Positions 43,786 to 52,195 of a stretch of 64,000 nucleotides of DNA are shown piece by piece. Below the pieces are notes generated by a model. The model saw nothing but the letters and a program-made list of their open reading frames with translations. It ran no database searches and had not been told where the DNA came from. The stretch is from Ahrensia kielensis DSM 5890 (GTDB lineage: Bacteria; Pseudomonadota; Alphaproteobacteria; Rhizobiales; Rhizobiaceae), in the NCBI RefSeq assembly GCF_000374465.1, contig NZ_KB894532.1:62001-126000 (forward strand). The letters run 5' to 3'. Each line of letters opens with the position of its first letter. The first letter of the stretch is position 1. A program made the position numbers and the translations under genes.

Positions 43786-43875
43786 CTAGAAGGAGACCAC
43801 ATGGGTGCAGACTCGGAGATCTGAACGATGTGAGGTGCCGACTGAAGTAGGCATATGTATAAGAACTGTGAACAT
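43786..43875 (-). CDS. Possible 29-residue leader peptide upstream of ABC-exporter genes
   Basis: A short frame MFTVLIHMPTSVGTS... ending in TAG, with the unusually strong site GAAGGAGAGTTCT directly before the ATG. It is the first open frame ahead of 43718. The opposite strand also carries AGAAGGAGA before an eight-codon frame (43801-43824), so chance cannot be ruled out. No repeated amino acid signals attenuation. Low confidence. Confidence 0.35.
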   Translation of the reverse strand: MFTVLIHMPTSVGTSHRSDLRVCTHVVSF

Positions 43876-43984
43876 AGAACTCTCCTTCGCGGCTCGTGTT
43901 ACGGTGCGTGCCTGATACTACCTCCATTTGAAATCCTCAAGTAAAAATCGATGACAATACAATACAAATTAGAAAGTGCGACAA

Positions 43985-44452
43985 ATGAGCAACAACAACC
44001 CATCCTGCCATATCGCATTGTACCAGCCCGACATTGCAGGCAATACCGGCACGATATTACGTCTTGCAGCGTGCATAGGCGCGGCAGTTCATATCATCGA
44101 ACCGGCAGGTTTTGATCTTTCAGATCGCAATTTAAAACGTGCAGGCATGGATTATCTTGAAATGGCAAGCCTGACCCGTCACCTTGATTGGGATGCCTTT
44201 TCCCTTTGGCGAAAAGAGCAACAGATGCGATTGGTTTTACTCACCACCAAAACGGATGTCAGCTACACCGACTTCAAATTCACCAAAGATGATATCCTCT
44301 TATTTGGTCGTGAAAGCGCTGGCGTTCCAGATCATGTGCGTGACCAGTGCGATCAGCGCCTGACGATAAAAATGCGCGAAGGGGCACGTAGCTTGAACCT
44401 CGCTTTATCTGTTGCAATGGTGGCAGGCGAAGCAGTGCGCCAACAAACTTAA
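43985..44452 (+). CDS. trmL: tRNA (cytidine(34)-2'-O)-methyltransferase
   Basis: About 155 residues from MSNNNPSCH; a GTG at 43976 is in frame but the ATG has AGAAAG eight bases upstream. A SPOUT-class enzyme with the knot motifs 'LYQPDIAGNTGTILRLAACIGAAVHIIEPAGF', 'LLFGRESAGVP' and 'MREGARSLNLALSVAMVAGEAVRQ'. It methylates the ribose at the wobble position of tRNA-Leu isoacceptors. Its 3' end overlaps the convergent VOC gene by four bases. The place next to pet and hemF genes is common in the order. Confidence 0.94.
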   Translation: MSNNNPSCHIALYQPDIAGNTGTILRLAACIGAAVHIIEPAGFDLSDRNLKRAGMDYLEMASLTRHLDWDAFSLWRKEQQMRLVLLTTKTDVSYTDFKFTKDDILLFGRESAGVPDHVRDQCDQRLTIKMREGARSLNLALSVAMVAGEAVRQQT

Positions 44453-44838
44453 TCATAGCGCACAACCTCAAACTCAATGCCGTTTTCATCATCAAAGTAA
44501 AACCGCTCGCCTGGCTCATAATCTGCATGATTATAGGGCTTATAGCCCATGGATTTAACTTTTTCCTCGACTGCTTTAAGGTCATCAACAACGATGCCAA
44601 CATGGTTGAGATGACCAGATCGGGCCTTATTAATATCGGCAACTTGCGCGCCTTGCGCAGGCGAATAAACAGCCAAATAGCTTGTATCGCTTCCGACATG
44701 GACACTGAACCCGCCATTGGTTGCTGGCCCCTGCCATCTGATTTTCCAACCAAACAATTTGCAAAGCATTGCTGCGGTTTCACTCGCATCGGGAACCGTG
44801 AAATTAACGTGCTCTAAAGAGGCGTGAAGTGTAGGCAT
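44449..44838 (-). CDS. VOC-family protein, probably SoxR-controlled
   Basis: 129 residues with two VOC modules: 'LEHVNFTVPDASETAAMLCKLFGWKIRW' and 'LNHVGIVVDDLKAVEEKVKSMGYKP', and a metal-ligand Glu in 'IEFEVVRYD'. Metal-binding His near residues 10 and 90 are present. Such proteins act as glyoxalases, dioxygenases or resistance proteins that bind toxic ligands; the substrate is unknown. It is divergent from soxR, with the SoxR box at 44877-44892 placed between promoter elements on this strand (TTGATC - 19 bases - TAGTTT), so it is likely induced by redox-active compounds. AAAGGA precedes the start. Confidence 0.88.
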   Translation of the reverse strand: MPTLHASLEHVNFTVPDASETAAMLCKLFGWKIRWQGPATNGGFSVHVGSDTSYLAVYSPAQGAQVADINKARSGHLNHVGIVVDDLKAVEEKVKSMGYKPYNHADYEPGERFYFDDENGIEFEVVRYD

Positions 44839-44876
44839 AATAAATCCTTTCCTTGTTCATAAATACAAACTACTTT

Positions 44877-44892
44877 CTCAAGTACACTTGAG
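44877..44892 (-). promoter_or_regulatory. SoxR box between VOC gene and soxR
   Basis: CTCAAGT (44877-44883) and ACTTGAG (44886-44892) form the perfect palindrome CTCAAGT-AC-ACTTGAG, close to the classical SoxR site CCTCAAGTTAACTTGAGG. On the minus strand it sits in a 19-base spacer between TTGATC and TAGTTT, the over-long spacing typical of SoxR-activated promoters. Confidence 0.88.
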
Positions 44893-44908
44893 ATCAAGAG
44901 TTATTTTT

Positions 44909-45379
44909 ATGAAACTTAAAAAAAGAAAATTCGTGACTTTATCGATTGGAGAAGTCGCTGAACGCACAGGTATAAAAGTATCGGCGGTACGTTTTTATGA
45001 GGACGAAGGCTTGATACAGGCCATCCGCAGCGAAGGCGGCAATAGACGGTTTATGCGATCTGAAATCCGCAAAGTGTCTTTCATCTCCATTGCCCAGCGC
45101 TTGGGCTTTACGTTAAGCGAAATTAGGGGCGAGCTTGAAAAACTACCCGATGACCGCGCACCCAATAAAAAAGACTGGGAGAAGATAAGCCGCAGTTTTC
45201 GCACCGTGTTAGATGAGCGGATCGCGATGATGGAACGCCTGCGCGATAAGCTGGATGGGTGCATTGGCTGCGGTTGTCTATCACTTCAAAAGTGCAAGCT
45301 CTATAATCAGGACGATTGGGCCGCTCACTCCGGCTTTGGGCCGCGCTGGGTTCTCGAACCGCGAAAAAGCGCGGATTAA
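44909..45379 (+). CDS. soxR: Redox-sensitive transcriptional activator SoxR
   Basis: About 156 residues from MKLKKRKF; a TTG at 44888 is in frame but falls in the operator. It is a MerR-family activator: HTH 'LSIGEVAERTGIKVSAVRFYEDEGLIQ', dimerisation helix 'LDERIAMMERLRDKLDG', and the [2Fe-2S] cluster motif 'CIGCGCLSLQKC' (Cys-x2-Cys-x-Cys-x5-Cys). Redox-active compounds oxidise the cluster and it then unwinds the promoter with the long spacer. Its target is most likely the divergent VOC gene. Its end overlaps the convergent GNAT gene by four bases. Confidence 0.96.
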   Translation: MKLKKRKFVTLSIGEVAERTGIKVSAVRFYEDEGLIQAIRSEGGNRRFMRSEIRKVSFISIAQRLGFTLSEIRGELEKLPDDRAPNKKDWEKISRSFRTVLDERIAMMERLRDKLDGCIGCGCLSLQKCKLYNQDDWAAHSGFGPRWVLEPRKSAD

Positions 45380-45813
45380 ATCGCCCGTTTCATATCGCGG
45401 TGCTGTATGCCAGCATCCATATATTCATCGGAGCACACCTCAAAACCAAGCTGCGCATAAAATCCGATTGCGCTGACCTGACTTGATAGGAAAAACACTT
45501 TACCCGCCGCATCATCGCGTTTGGCCAGATCATCCATCATGAAGCGCATCAATTGCGCGCCAAGACCAGTGCCGCGCGCAGATTTCATCACGGCAACACG
45601 CTGAAATTTGAACTTACTGGCCTTCGGCATCACCCGTGCGGTCGCAACGATCTTGCCATTTAATGCGCCCAAATAATGCAGGCACTCATCTTCAAGCCCG
45701 TCCCGCTCCAGATCAGCAGGTACATTTTGCTCGCCAATAAAAACGCTTTCGCGAATAGCCATAGACGCTGCAAAATCAGCTGCGCTTGTCGCGCGGCGGC
45801 ACATAATCTTCAT
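45376..45813 (-). CDS. GNAT-family N-acetyltransferase
   Basis: 145 residues. The acetyl-CoA loop is 'VAVMKSARGTGLGAQLMRFMMDDL' (motif R/Q-x-x-G-x-G/A) and the last part 'VFFLSSQVSAIGFYAQLGFEV' gives the second signature. 'SMAIRESVFIGEQNVP' near the N terminus resembles ElaA-like members. The substrate is unknown. The first ATG lacks a clear ribosome site, and MCRR three codons in is an alternative. Convergent with soxR (4-base overlap). Confidence 0.85.
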   Translation of the reverse strand: MKIMCRRATSAADFAASMAIRESVFIGEQNVPADLERDGLEDECLHYLGALNGKIVATARVMPKASKFKFQRVAVMKSARGTGLGAQLMRFMMDDLAKRDDAAGKVFFLSSQVSAIGFYAQLGFEVCSDEYMDAGIQHRDMKRAI

Positions 45814-45827
45814 TTTTATCTCTATAT

Positions 45828-46076
45828 TTAATCAGCGCTGGGCAGCCGCCGCATGGTAAACTCAACAACATCCCCGTCCAGCAGACGCCAACTTTCAACT
45901 TGTGTCCAATAGGCCGCTTTAGGGTATTCTGTGAACCATTTTCTTGCTGTTATGCGCGCAGCAGCACGGGGCTGGCGATATGTTTCACGCACGAAAGTCG
46001 ATTTTTCCATTCGGGCACGGCTCTGGGCCAAATTTGCCGAAAATCGTTCTCTGGGTATCTTGGGCGGTGCCATCAT
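45828..46076 (-). CDS. Small basic hypothetical protein
   Basis: About 82 residues from MMAPPKIPRERF, just after GAAGGGG; the longer frame to 46157 lacks a site. The sequence 'ANLAQSRARMEKSTFVRETYRQPRAAARITARKWFTEYPKAAYWTQVESWRLLDGDVVEFTMRRLPSAD' is basic, with Trp and Tyr, and no motif that I recognise. It precedes the GNAT gene by 14 bases on the same strand, so the two may form an operon, and is divergent from hemF, an arrangement that may be conserved in relatives. Function unknown. Confidence 0.7.
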   Translation of the reverse strand: MMAPPKIPRERFSANLAQSRARMEKSTFVRETYRQPRAAARITARKWFTEYPKAAYWTQVESWRLLDGDVVEFTMRRLPSAD

Positions 46077-46254
46077 ATCCCCTTCACACACAACTAAACG
46101 CGATTCTTTCAAGAAAATGTTAACCATAAATCTGGTGTTTGACCAGATGAATCTCAAAGCGCAGCTTTTCGCCGCACAAGCTTGCCCTAAAGCAGACTTG
46201 GCAAATCATGCGTCGGGGTTTAGCAAGAAATCAGAATATCAGGGGATGGGTTAG

Positions 46255-47169
46255 ATGGTTGAACGACCAACGCTGCCGGCAGGATTGCCAGCCGACATAG
46301 AAGAAAAAAAGACACTTGCTGAAAACTGGTTTCAGAGTTTGCGCGATAAAATATGCGCAGATTACGAGAAACTTGAAGACGAACTGACTGGGCCTTTTTC
46401 AGAATATGCGCCGGGCCGTTTTAAACAAGAGCCTTGGCTGCGCGATGAAGGCAAAGGCGGCGGCGGCACCATGTCGATGATGAATGGCCGTGTCTTTGAA
46501 AAAGTCGGCGTGCACACATCATCGGTTTATGGCGAATTCTCACCAGAATTTCGCAAGCAAATTCCAGGCGCAGAAGAAGACCCTACATTCTGGGCGTCTG
46601 GCATTTCCTTGATTGCACATCCGCAAAACCCAAATGTGCCAGCCGTTCATATGAACACACGCATGGTGGTAACATCCTCATGGTGGTTTGGCGGCGGGGC
46701 GGATTTAACACCGGTTCTTGACCGCAGGCGCACGCAGGAAGACCCTGACTCGGTCGCCTTTCACAAGTCCTTCGAACTGGCATGCAGCAAACATAAAGTT
46801 GCCGACTATCCGTTCTTTAAAAACTGGTGCGATGAATATTTTTATTTGCCCCACCGCGACGAGCCACGCGGCATTGGCGGCATTTTCTGCGACTGGCGTC
46901 ATTCAAGCGATGAAGATGGTGGCTGGGATGCCGATTTTGCGATGATAAAAGATATCGGCCGCACCTTTGCAGTTGTTTATCCTCATCTTGTGCGCAAAAA
47001 CTTCAACACGCCTTGGACAGACGCAGACCGCGAAGAGCAGCTTATTCGCCGTGGCCGCTATGTTGAGTTTAATCTCTTGCATGACCGCGGCACAATTTTC
47101 GGACTTAAAACCGGCGGCAATGTAAACAGCATCCTATCATCCATGCCACCTGCAGTTAAGTGGCCATAG
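46255..47169 (+). CDS. hemF: Oxygen-dependent coproporphyrinogen III oxidase
   Basis: 304 residues. It decarboxylates coproporphyrinogen III to protoporphyrinogen IX with O2 in heme synthesis. Family blocks include '[29 protein letters not shown]' (split), '[25 protein letters not shown]', '[26 protein letters not shown]' and the C-terminal signature '[35 protein letters not shown]'. The length is normal. CAGGGGATGGG leads the start. Heme made here is needed by the nearby cytochrome bc1 genes. Six bases separate it from the MOSC gene. Confidence 0.96.
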   Translation: MVERPTLPAGLPADIEEKKTLAENWFQSLRDKICADYEKLEDELTGPFSEYAPGRFKQEPWLRDEGKGGGGTMSMMNGRVFEKVGVHTSSVYGEFSPEFRKQIPGAEEDPTFWASGISLIAHPQNPNVPAVHMNTRMVVTSSWWFGGGADLTPVLDRRRTQEDPDSVAFHKSFELACSKHKVADYPFFKNWCDEYFYLPHRDEPRGIGGIFCDWRHSSDEDGGWDADFAMIKDIGRTFAVVYPHLVRKNFNTPWTDADREEQLIRRGRYVEFNLLHDRGTIFGLKTGGNVNSILSSMPPAVKWP

Positions 47170-47175
47170 ATTGAT

Positions 47176-47664
47176 ATGAGTATTGCTGGCAGATACACAA
47201 TGGCTGAACTGCTTGCGCAATTTCCGCGCGCTGGCACAATTGAATGGATCGGCGTGCGGCCTGTGCGGCGTCAACCTATGCGCATCTTGCAAGAAGCTGA
47301 GATCAAAGATTTTGGCTTGGTTGGCGATCACCGCACAAAAGCTGGCAAACGCGCTGTCACCCTTATTCAGGCAGAGCATTTACCGGTTATCGCAAGCCTT
47401 GTTGGACGCGGTGAAATAGACCCTGCCCTTTTGCGCCGCAATGTCGTTATTTCCGGCATCAATGTGCTTGGCCTTAAAGACCGCACATTCAAACTTGGCA
47501 CCGCGACACTGCAAGGCAAAGGATTGTGCGCACCATGCAGCCGCATGGAAGATGAATTTGGCATTGGCGGCTATAACGCCATGCGCGGCCATGGCGGCAT
47601 AATCGCGACCGTCATTGAAGAGGGCGCGATACGCCTTGGCGACAAATTAGAATTTATTGCATAA
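47176..47664 (+). CDS. MOSC-domain protein
   Basis: 162 residues covering a MOSC domain, related to the C terminus of molybdenum-cofactor sulfurases: 'GTIEWIGVRPVRRQPM', 'GLVGDHRTKAGKRAVTLIQAEHLPVIASLVGRGEIDPALLRRNVVISGINVLGLKDRTF' (in parts), and 'GLCAPCSRMEDEFGIGGYNAMRGHGGIIATVIEEGAIRLGDKLEF', with the conserved Cys in 'CAPCSRM'. MOSC proteins bind Moco or metal-sulfur ligands and act on sulfur transfer. A second start, MAELLAQF (47200), is possible. Co-transcribed with hemF; the convergent cca gene ends one base away. Confidence 0.88.
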   Translation: MSIAGRYTMAELLAQFPRAGTIEWIGVRPVRRQPMRILQEAEIKDFGLVGDHRTKAGKRAVTLIQAEHLPVIASLVGRGEIDPALLRRNVVISGINVLGLKDRTFKLGTATLQGKGLCAPCSRMEDEFGIGGYNAMRGHGGIIATVIEEGAIRLGDKLEFIA

Positions 47665-48873
47665 TCAAATTTTCGCCAGCAATTCATCCCGCTTCAAACT
47701 GAAATCACTTTCCACCCAAGCGGTCTCAAGCTCTTTGAGTTTCGCGCCAAGCAATGGGCCTTTTTCAAAGCCTCGCTCCATTAAGTCTGCGCCCTTAATC
47801 GGCATGTTTGGCATAATCCACGCGCCAAGTGTTTTAGCCGCACTTGCCAATTCTTCATCACGGCGCAAGCCCGTTTGAACATGCAGGCCGTCCAGCACAG
47901 CCGTTTTAGAATGACGATAGGCAAGGCGGCGCAAAGCACGATCATCTTTTGGTAATTGCTGCGGCAGACTTGCCCAAACGCGCAATCTATCGCGTTCTGC
48001 ATTGGAGAGTTTCCAACGCTTAGCAATATCGTTGACCGTATCAACGCGCGGCGGAATGATGCTCATCAAACGTATCATCGCATCGGGTTTAATTTCATGC
48101 GCCTGCTCAGCTTCCATAAGCGGCGGGATCGCATCAATGCCCCATTTTTCACTCTCTGGTAAAAGCTGGGTCAGAACCCCGACTTGCCGCATCCACAACA
48201 ACGCACGCGATGGATCAGGCGCGCCAAACAGCTTGCGCATTTCATTCCATATACGTTCAGCCGAAAGGCCGCCCAAACCATCTTTCAGCCGTGCGCAGGC
48301 TTTGAGACCCTGTGCATCTGGCCGATGTTTGCCGTAATAAGCAAAGAAGCGAAAGAACCGCAAAATGCGTAAATAATCTTCTTCGATGCGCGTGCCAGCA
48401 TCGCCAATAAACCGCAGCGTTTCAGTTTCAATATCAACAAGCCCGCCCACATAGTCATAGAGGTTGCCCTCGCGGTCGGCATAGATCGCATTAATTGTAA
48501 AATCACGGCGCTTGGCATCATCTTCAAAACTGGTGCCAAACGCGACAACCGCATGACGGCCATCGGTTTCAACATCTTTGCGTAGGCTGGTGATTTCAAA
48601 CGCTTTGCCCGCAATGATAGCCGTCACAGTTCCGTGGTCGATACCTGTGGGTATGGCTTTAATATCGGCAGCCTGTAGCAGCGCCAATGTTTCATCCGGT
48701 GTGCTTGTTGTTGCAACATCAATGTCGCTATCCGTGCGCCCCATCAGCGCATTGCGCACAGCACCGCCAACAACACGGGCCTGCCCACCATCTTTTTCCA
48801 GCGCATCAAACAATTGAATGAGCGCCTGGTCTTTTAGCCAGTTAGCAGAGATTTTGCCTGAATTAGTCAACAT
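47665..48873 (-). CDS. cca: CCA tRNA nucleotidyltransferase (PcnB-like)
   Basis: 402 residues from MLTNSGKISANW, a class II nucleotidyltransferase. The head has 'ARVVGGAVRNALMGRTDSDIDVAT' (GGxVR and DxD catalytic residues), 'RRDFTINAIYADREGNLYDYVGG' and 'EEDYLRILRFFRFFAYYGKH' (neck). It adds CCA to tRNA 3' ends, or is the poly(A)-type relative; the head motifs do not distinguish these. AAAGG sits four bases before the ATG at 48873. The start overlaps the end of the Nudix gene by eleven bases, as in the operon DUF1285-Nudix-cca. Confidence 0.9.
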   Translation of the reverse strand: MLTNSGKISANWLKDQALIQLFDALEKDGGQARVVGGAVRNALMGRTDSDIDVATTSTPDETLALLQAADIKAIPTGIDHGTVTAIIAGKAFEITSLRKDVETDGRHAVVAFGTSFEDDAKRRDFTINAIYADREGNLYDYVGGLVDIETETLRFIGDAGTRIEEDYLRILRFFRFFAYYGKHRPDAQGLKACARLKDGLGGLSAERIWNEMRKLFGAPDPSRALLWMRQVGVLTQLLPESEKWGIDAIPPLMEAEQAHEIKPDAMIRLMSIIPPRVDTVNDIAKRWKLSNAERDRLRVWASLPQQLPKDDRALRRLAYRHSKTAVLDGLHVQTGLRRDEELASAAKTLGAWIMPNMPIKGADLMERGFEKGPLLGAKLKELETAWVESDFSLKRDELLAKI

Positions 48874-49480
48874 AAAGCCTTTCATACATGACGCGCAGAA
48901 TACCCGCCGTCACGCCCCAAATATAACGATTTTCATAGGGCATTTCATAAAAATAACGTCTCTTGCCCTGCCAATCACGGTCCGCTTTCACATGATTCTG
49001 CTCATTCATCAAAAACGAAAGTGGCACATGAAAAATAGCGGCAACTTCATCGGGATTGGGCTTTAACTGATAATCGCCAGAAACAACGGCCATAATTGGA
49101 TGAATACGGTAGCCAGACCCCGAAAGATATGTCGGCAGGCGGCCAACAACTTCCAAATTATCAACGCCAATGCCGATTTCTTCTTCGCATTCGCGCATGG
49201 CCGTTTCTTCGAAAGTTCGGTCGCCTTCATCTGCGCGCCCACCGGGCAATGCGATTTGGCCCGAATGCGAACGCAGCGTGGTGGTGCGCTCAGTCAGCAA
49301 TAGATGCGGCCCGTCCTGCGCATCAAAGACACCGATTAACACCGCCGCTTCGCGCACAGCATTTTCGCGGATGACCGTTTCCAAATCAGGATTGAAATGG
49401 AAATCGCCCGTTTCACCCAAATGCAAGTCGCGGCTTTGCCGCGCTGCGCGGTGGCGAAAATTCTCAATCGAAAAATCCAT
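48863..49480 (-). CDS. Nudix CoA pyrophosphatase-like
   Basis: 205 residues from MDFSIENF, whose ATG shares a base with the preceding stop (TGATG). The Nudix box is 'GGRADEGDRTFEETAMRECEEEIGI', and the residues 'LTERTTTLRSHSGQIALPGG' just before it (UPF0035 motif LLTxR(SA)xx(LMF)xxHxGQ(VI)xFPGG) mark CoA diphosphatase relatives such as YeaB/NudL. It hydrolyses CoA or related nucleotide diphosphates. Between DUF1285 and cca, with overlapping ends, in one operon. Confidence 0.92.
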   Translation of the reverse strand: MDFSIENFRHRAARQSRDLHLGETGDFHFNPDLETVIRENAVREAAVLIGVFDAQDGPHLLLTERTTTLRSHSGQIALPGGRADEGDRTFEETAMRECEEEIGIGVDNLEVVGRLPTYLSGSGYRIHPIMAVVSGDYQLKPNPDEVAAIFHVPLSFLMNEQNHVKADRDWQGKRRYFYEMPYENRYIWGVTAGILRVMYERLYVD

Positions 49481-50103
49481 CACTGGCTGGCGCGCTCCAA
49501 CTCTTCAGATGGCATGATTGGAAAGACTGTTCCATTGGAGCGAACAGAAAACATGGAAACACCATCAATCTCGATATGCTCGCCTATCTCAACCAGCTCA
49601 TACATCACAGGCCGCCCAATGAGCGCTTCAAGCCGTCCGCGCATATGAATATAGGGCTTAAGGCCATAATTCTCATTTGCAATTTCAAAACGCAACGGGT
49701 TGTCTTTGCCTGCTTCAACAATGTCGCCGGTCAGTGTGCGAAATGTCAGCTTCTGCGCGTCGCCCTCACCGGATACATTCATCTCAACAGCCAGAAAGGG
49801 TGCATCCACCACGCGGATACCGATTTTTTCCACAGGCGTGACAAGATATGTCTTACCATCGTCATCTTTGCGCAAAACAGACGAAAATAAACGGACAAGT
49901 TCCGGCCGTCCAATAGGTGTGCCCAAATAGTACCACGAACCATCCGCGCGGATTTCCATATCCAAATCACCGCAAAATGGCGGGTTCCACTTATCAACAG
50001 GCGGCAGACCTTTACCGGCCCCCGGCGCACGCGCCAGCATGTCCTGCAAACTATTTAAGCTCATCTGTTTCGTTTCTGCCTTGGCATTGCCTTTATCTGT
50101 CAT
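49480..50103 (-). CDS. DUF1285 protein
   Basis: 207 residues. Matches DUF1285 (PF06938): 'NPPFCGDLDMEIRADGSWYYLGTPIGRPELVRLFSSVLRKDDDGKTYLVTPVEKIGIRVVDAPFLAVEMNV' (in parts) and 'LRFEIANENYGLKPYIHMRGRLEALIGRPVMYELVEIGE'. Function unknown, cytosolic. First gene of the operon DUF1285-Nudix-cca, which is typical for Rhizobiales; the ATG of the Nudix gene shares a base with its TGA stop. It is divergent from the moxR operon. Confidence 0.9.
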   Translation of the reverse strand: MTDKGNAKAETKQMSLNSLQDMLARAPGAGKGLPPVDKWNPPFCGDLDMEIRADGSWYYLGTPIGRPELVRLFSSVLRKDDDGKTYLVTPVEKIGIRVVDAPFLAVEMNVSGEGDAQKLTFRTLTGDIVEAGKDNPLRFEIANENYGLKPYIHMRGRLEALIGRPVMYELVEIGEHIEIDGVSMFSVRSNGTVFPIMPSEELERASQ

Positions 50104-50246
50104 GCATACTCCTTAAAGATCGCAGAATCGTGTAGCGTTCGTTGAATAATACCTGCGTTCACGAAATAGTCAGTCGGAAACGCCTTGTCAGCAATCCGAA
50201 CTGATTTACGTTGTTTAGACGTGGCCCACTTAAGGAGATAAGGCAA

Positions 50247-51254
50247 ATGAGCGTACACACAACCGGCGAAACGGTCGATGAAGCAAAAATCGTCGCCGAG
50301 GCTGAAGCCGCGTTGAGCGATATTGCCAAAACCAAGGAAGAAATCGCCAAGGTTATTTTCGGGCAAGAACAAGTTGTCGAAAGCGCCATTACAGCGATTT
50401 TATCCGGTGGCCATGCCCTGCTTGTCGGCGTTCCGGGTTTGGCCAAAACCAAACTCGTTGAAACATTAGGCACCGTTCTTGGGCTCAATGCAGGCCGCGT
50501 GCAATTTACACCCGATCTTATGCCTGCCGATATTTTAGGTTCAGAAGTTCTGGAAGAAAGCGGCGATGGAAAACGTGCCTTCCGCTTTGTCAAAGGCCCT
50601 ATTTTTACGCAGCTCCTCATGGCCGACGAAATTAACCGCGCAAGCCCGCGCACCCAGTCGGCACTCTTGCAAGCAATGCAGGAATATCATGTGACAGTTG
50701 CAGGTGCGCGCTATGATCTGCCAGCACCGTTCCATGTGCTTGCAACGCAAAACCCGTTGGAGCAAGAAGGCACCTATCCGCTGCCAGAAGCTCAGCTTGA
50801 CCGCTTTTTGATGCAGATCGACATCGACTATCCAGAGCTTGAAGCTGAGCGCCAAATTCTATTGCAAACAACAGGCACCATCGCGCAGCAAGCAACAGCC
50901 GTTTTGAGCACAGAAAAGCTGCAAGCTATCCAGCTTTTGGTGCGCCGCATGCCTGTGCCTGAAAGCGTGGTCGATGCCATTTTGAAGCTGGTGCGTTCTG
51001 CACGGCCCGGCCATGGCAATGAGACAACCGACAAACATATTTCTTGGGGCCCTGGCCCGCGCGCCAGCCAGTCCTTGATGCTATGTGCCCGCGCACGTGC
51101 GCTTTACGATGGTCGTTTCGCCCCTTCAATGGATGATGTGCGTGCACTTGCAGAACCTGTATTGCAGCACCGCATGGCATTAACCTTTGCTGCACGTGCA
51201 GAAGGCATGAGCGTTCAAAGCATCATAAAAGATCTTGTTGCAAAGCTGGATTAG
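50247..51254 (+). CDS. MoxR-family AAA+ ATPase
   Basis: 335 residues from MSVHTTGETVDE, with AAGGAG ten bases upstream. AAA+ core: Walker A 'GVPGLAKTKLVETL', Walker B 'LLMADEINRASPRTQSALLQAM', sensor I 'VLATQNPLEQEGTYPLPEAQLDRFLM', and a C-terminal lid. MoxR proteins act as chaperone-like factors that mature partner proteins, often with a VWA or DUF58 partner; here DUF58 follows 14 bases on. First gene of moxR-DUF58-DUF4159-membrane protein. Confidence 0.95.
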   Translation: MSVHTTGETVDEAKIVAEAEAALSDIAKTKEEIAKVIFGQEQVVESAITAILSGGHALLVGVPGLAKTKLVETLGTVLGLNAGRVQFTPDLMPADILGSEVLEESGDGKRAFRFVKGPIFTQLLMADEINRASPRTQSALLQAMQEYHVTVAGARYDLPAPFHVLATQNPLEQEGTYPLPEAQLDRFLMQIDIDYPELEAERQILLQTTGTIAQQATAVLSTEKLQAIQLLVRRMPVPESVVDAILKLVRSARPGHGNETTDKHISWGPGPRASQSLMLCARARALYDGRFAPSMDDVRALAEPVLQHRMALTFAARAEGMSVQSIIKDLVAKLD

Positions 51255-51268
51255 GAGCAGCCAAACTT

Positions 51269-52195
51269 ATGGCGACTATCGGCCAATCCACAAAGCCAAC
51301 AGGCAATAATGATGCGCTAACCCGTGCACGGCAACGCGCTGCCTTAGTGCCTGAACTGCTTGTTGATGCGCTTCGCATCGTCAACACGGTTATGGCCGGA
51401 TGGCATGGGCGCAAAAAGCGTGGCATCGGCGAAACATTCTGGCAATATCGCCCTTACACACAGGGCGAAACAATGGCGCGGATTGATTGGCGCAGGTCAG
51501 CCCGCGATGACCAAACTTATGTGCGCGATCAAGAGTGGGAGGCCGCCCATACAATCTGGCTTTGGGTCGATCGGTCGTCGTCCATGTTGTTCAAATCATC
51601 GGCGGCATCTGTATCAAAAGAATCCCGCGCAATGGTGGTGACTTTCGCTTTGGCAGAACTCTTTGCGCGCGCTGGTGAACGCGTTGGCTATCCCGGCCTT
51701 TTAAAACCTTCTGCCAACCGTAAAGGCGCTGAACGCCTTGCAACCGCTTTTGCAACACAGCCACACGATTTACCAGACACACCATCGCTCACGCAGGTTC
51801 AACGGTTTAGCGATGTTGTTTTGGTCAGTGATTTTTTAGGCGATACCAACGAAACGCTGGCAATGATTGATAATTTGGCAGGCCAAGGCGCGCGTATGCA
51901 TCTGATTGAGATCGTCGATCCGGCAGAAGAAGATTTCCCCTATGGCGGTCGTACAGAATTTGTTGATCCAGAAACAGGCACAAGGCTAACGGCAGGTCGC
52001 GCCGAAGATTGGCGAGAAGCATATCGCAATCTTTATCAAGCACGCAGGCACGCCTTACAAATGCGCTGCCGTGCCCATGGCGGCAGCTACACCATTAGCC
52101 GCACAGACCATTTAGCATCTGAAACACTCGTCCGATTGCATGGGTTTATGACAGGTAATCCGGTAGCAACCACCAAAATGGCCGGAACATACTAA
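51269..52195 (+). CDS. DUF58 domain protein
   Basis: 308 residues. DUF58 signature: 'FWQYRPYTQGETMARIDWRRSARDDQTYVRDQEWE' (in parts), followed by a VWA-like fold with 'IWLWVDRSSSMLFKS' (a partial MIDAS DxSxS), then 'DVVLVSDFLGD'. Works with MoxR in envelope or metal-cofactor assembly in known systems; the role here is unknown. Its stop codon overlaps the next ATG (TAATG). In an operon with MoxR. Confidence 0.93.
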   Translation: MATIGQSTKPTGNNDALTRARQRAALVPELLVDALRIVNTVMAGWHGRKKRGIGETFWQYRPYTQGETMARIDWRRSARDDQTYVRDQEWEAAHTIWLWVDRSSSMLFKSSAASVSKESRAMVVTFALAELFARAGERVGYPGLLKPSANRKGAERLATAFATQPHDLPDTPSLTQVQRFSDVVLVSDFLGDTNETLAMIDNLAGQGARMHLIEIVDPAEEDFPYGGRTEFVDPETGTRLTAGRAEDWREAYRNLYQARRHALQMRCRAHGGSYTISRTDHLASETLVRLHGFMTGNPVATTKMAGTY

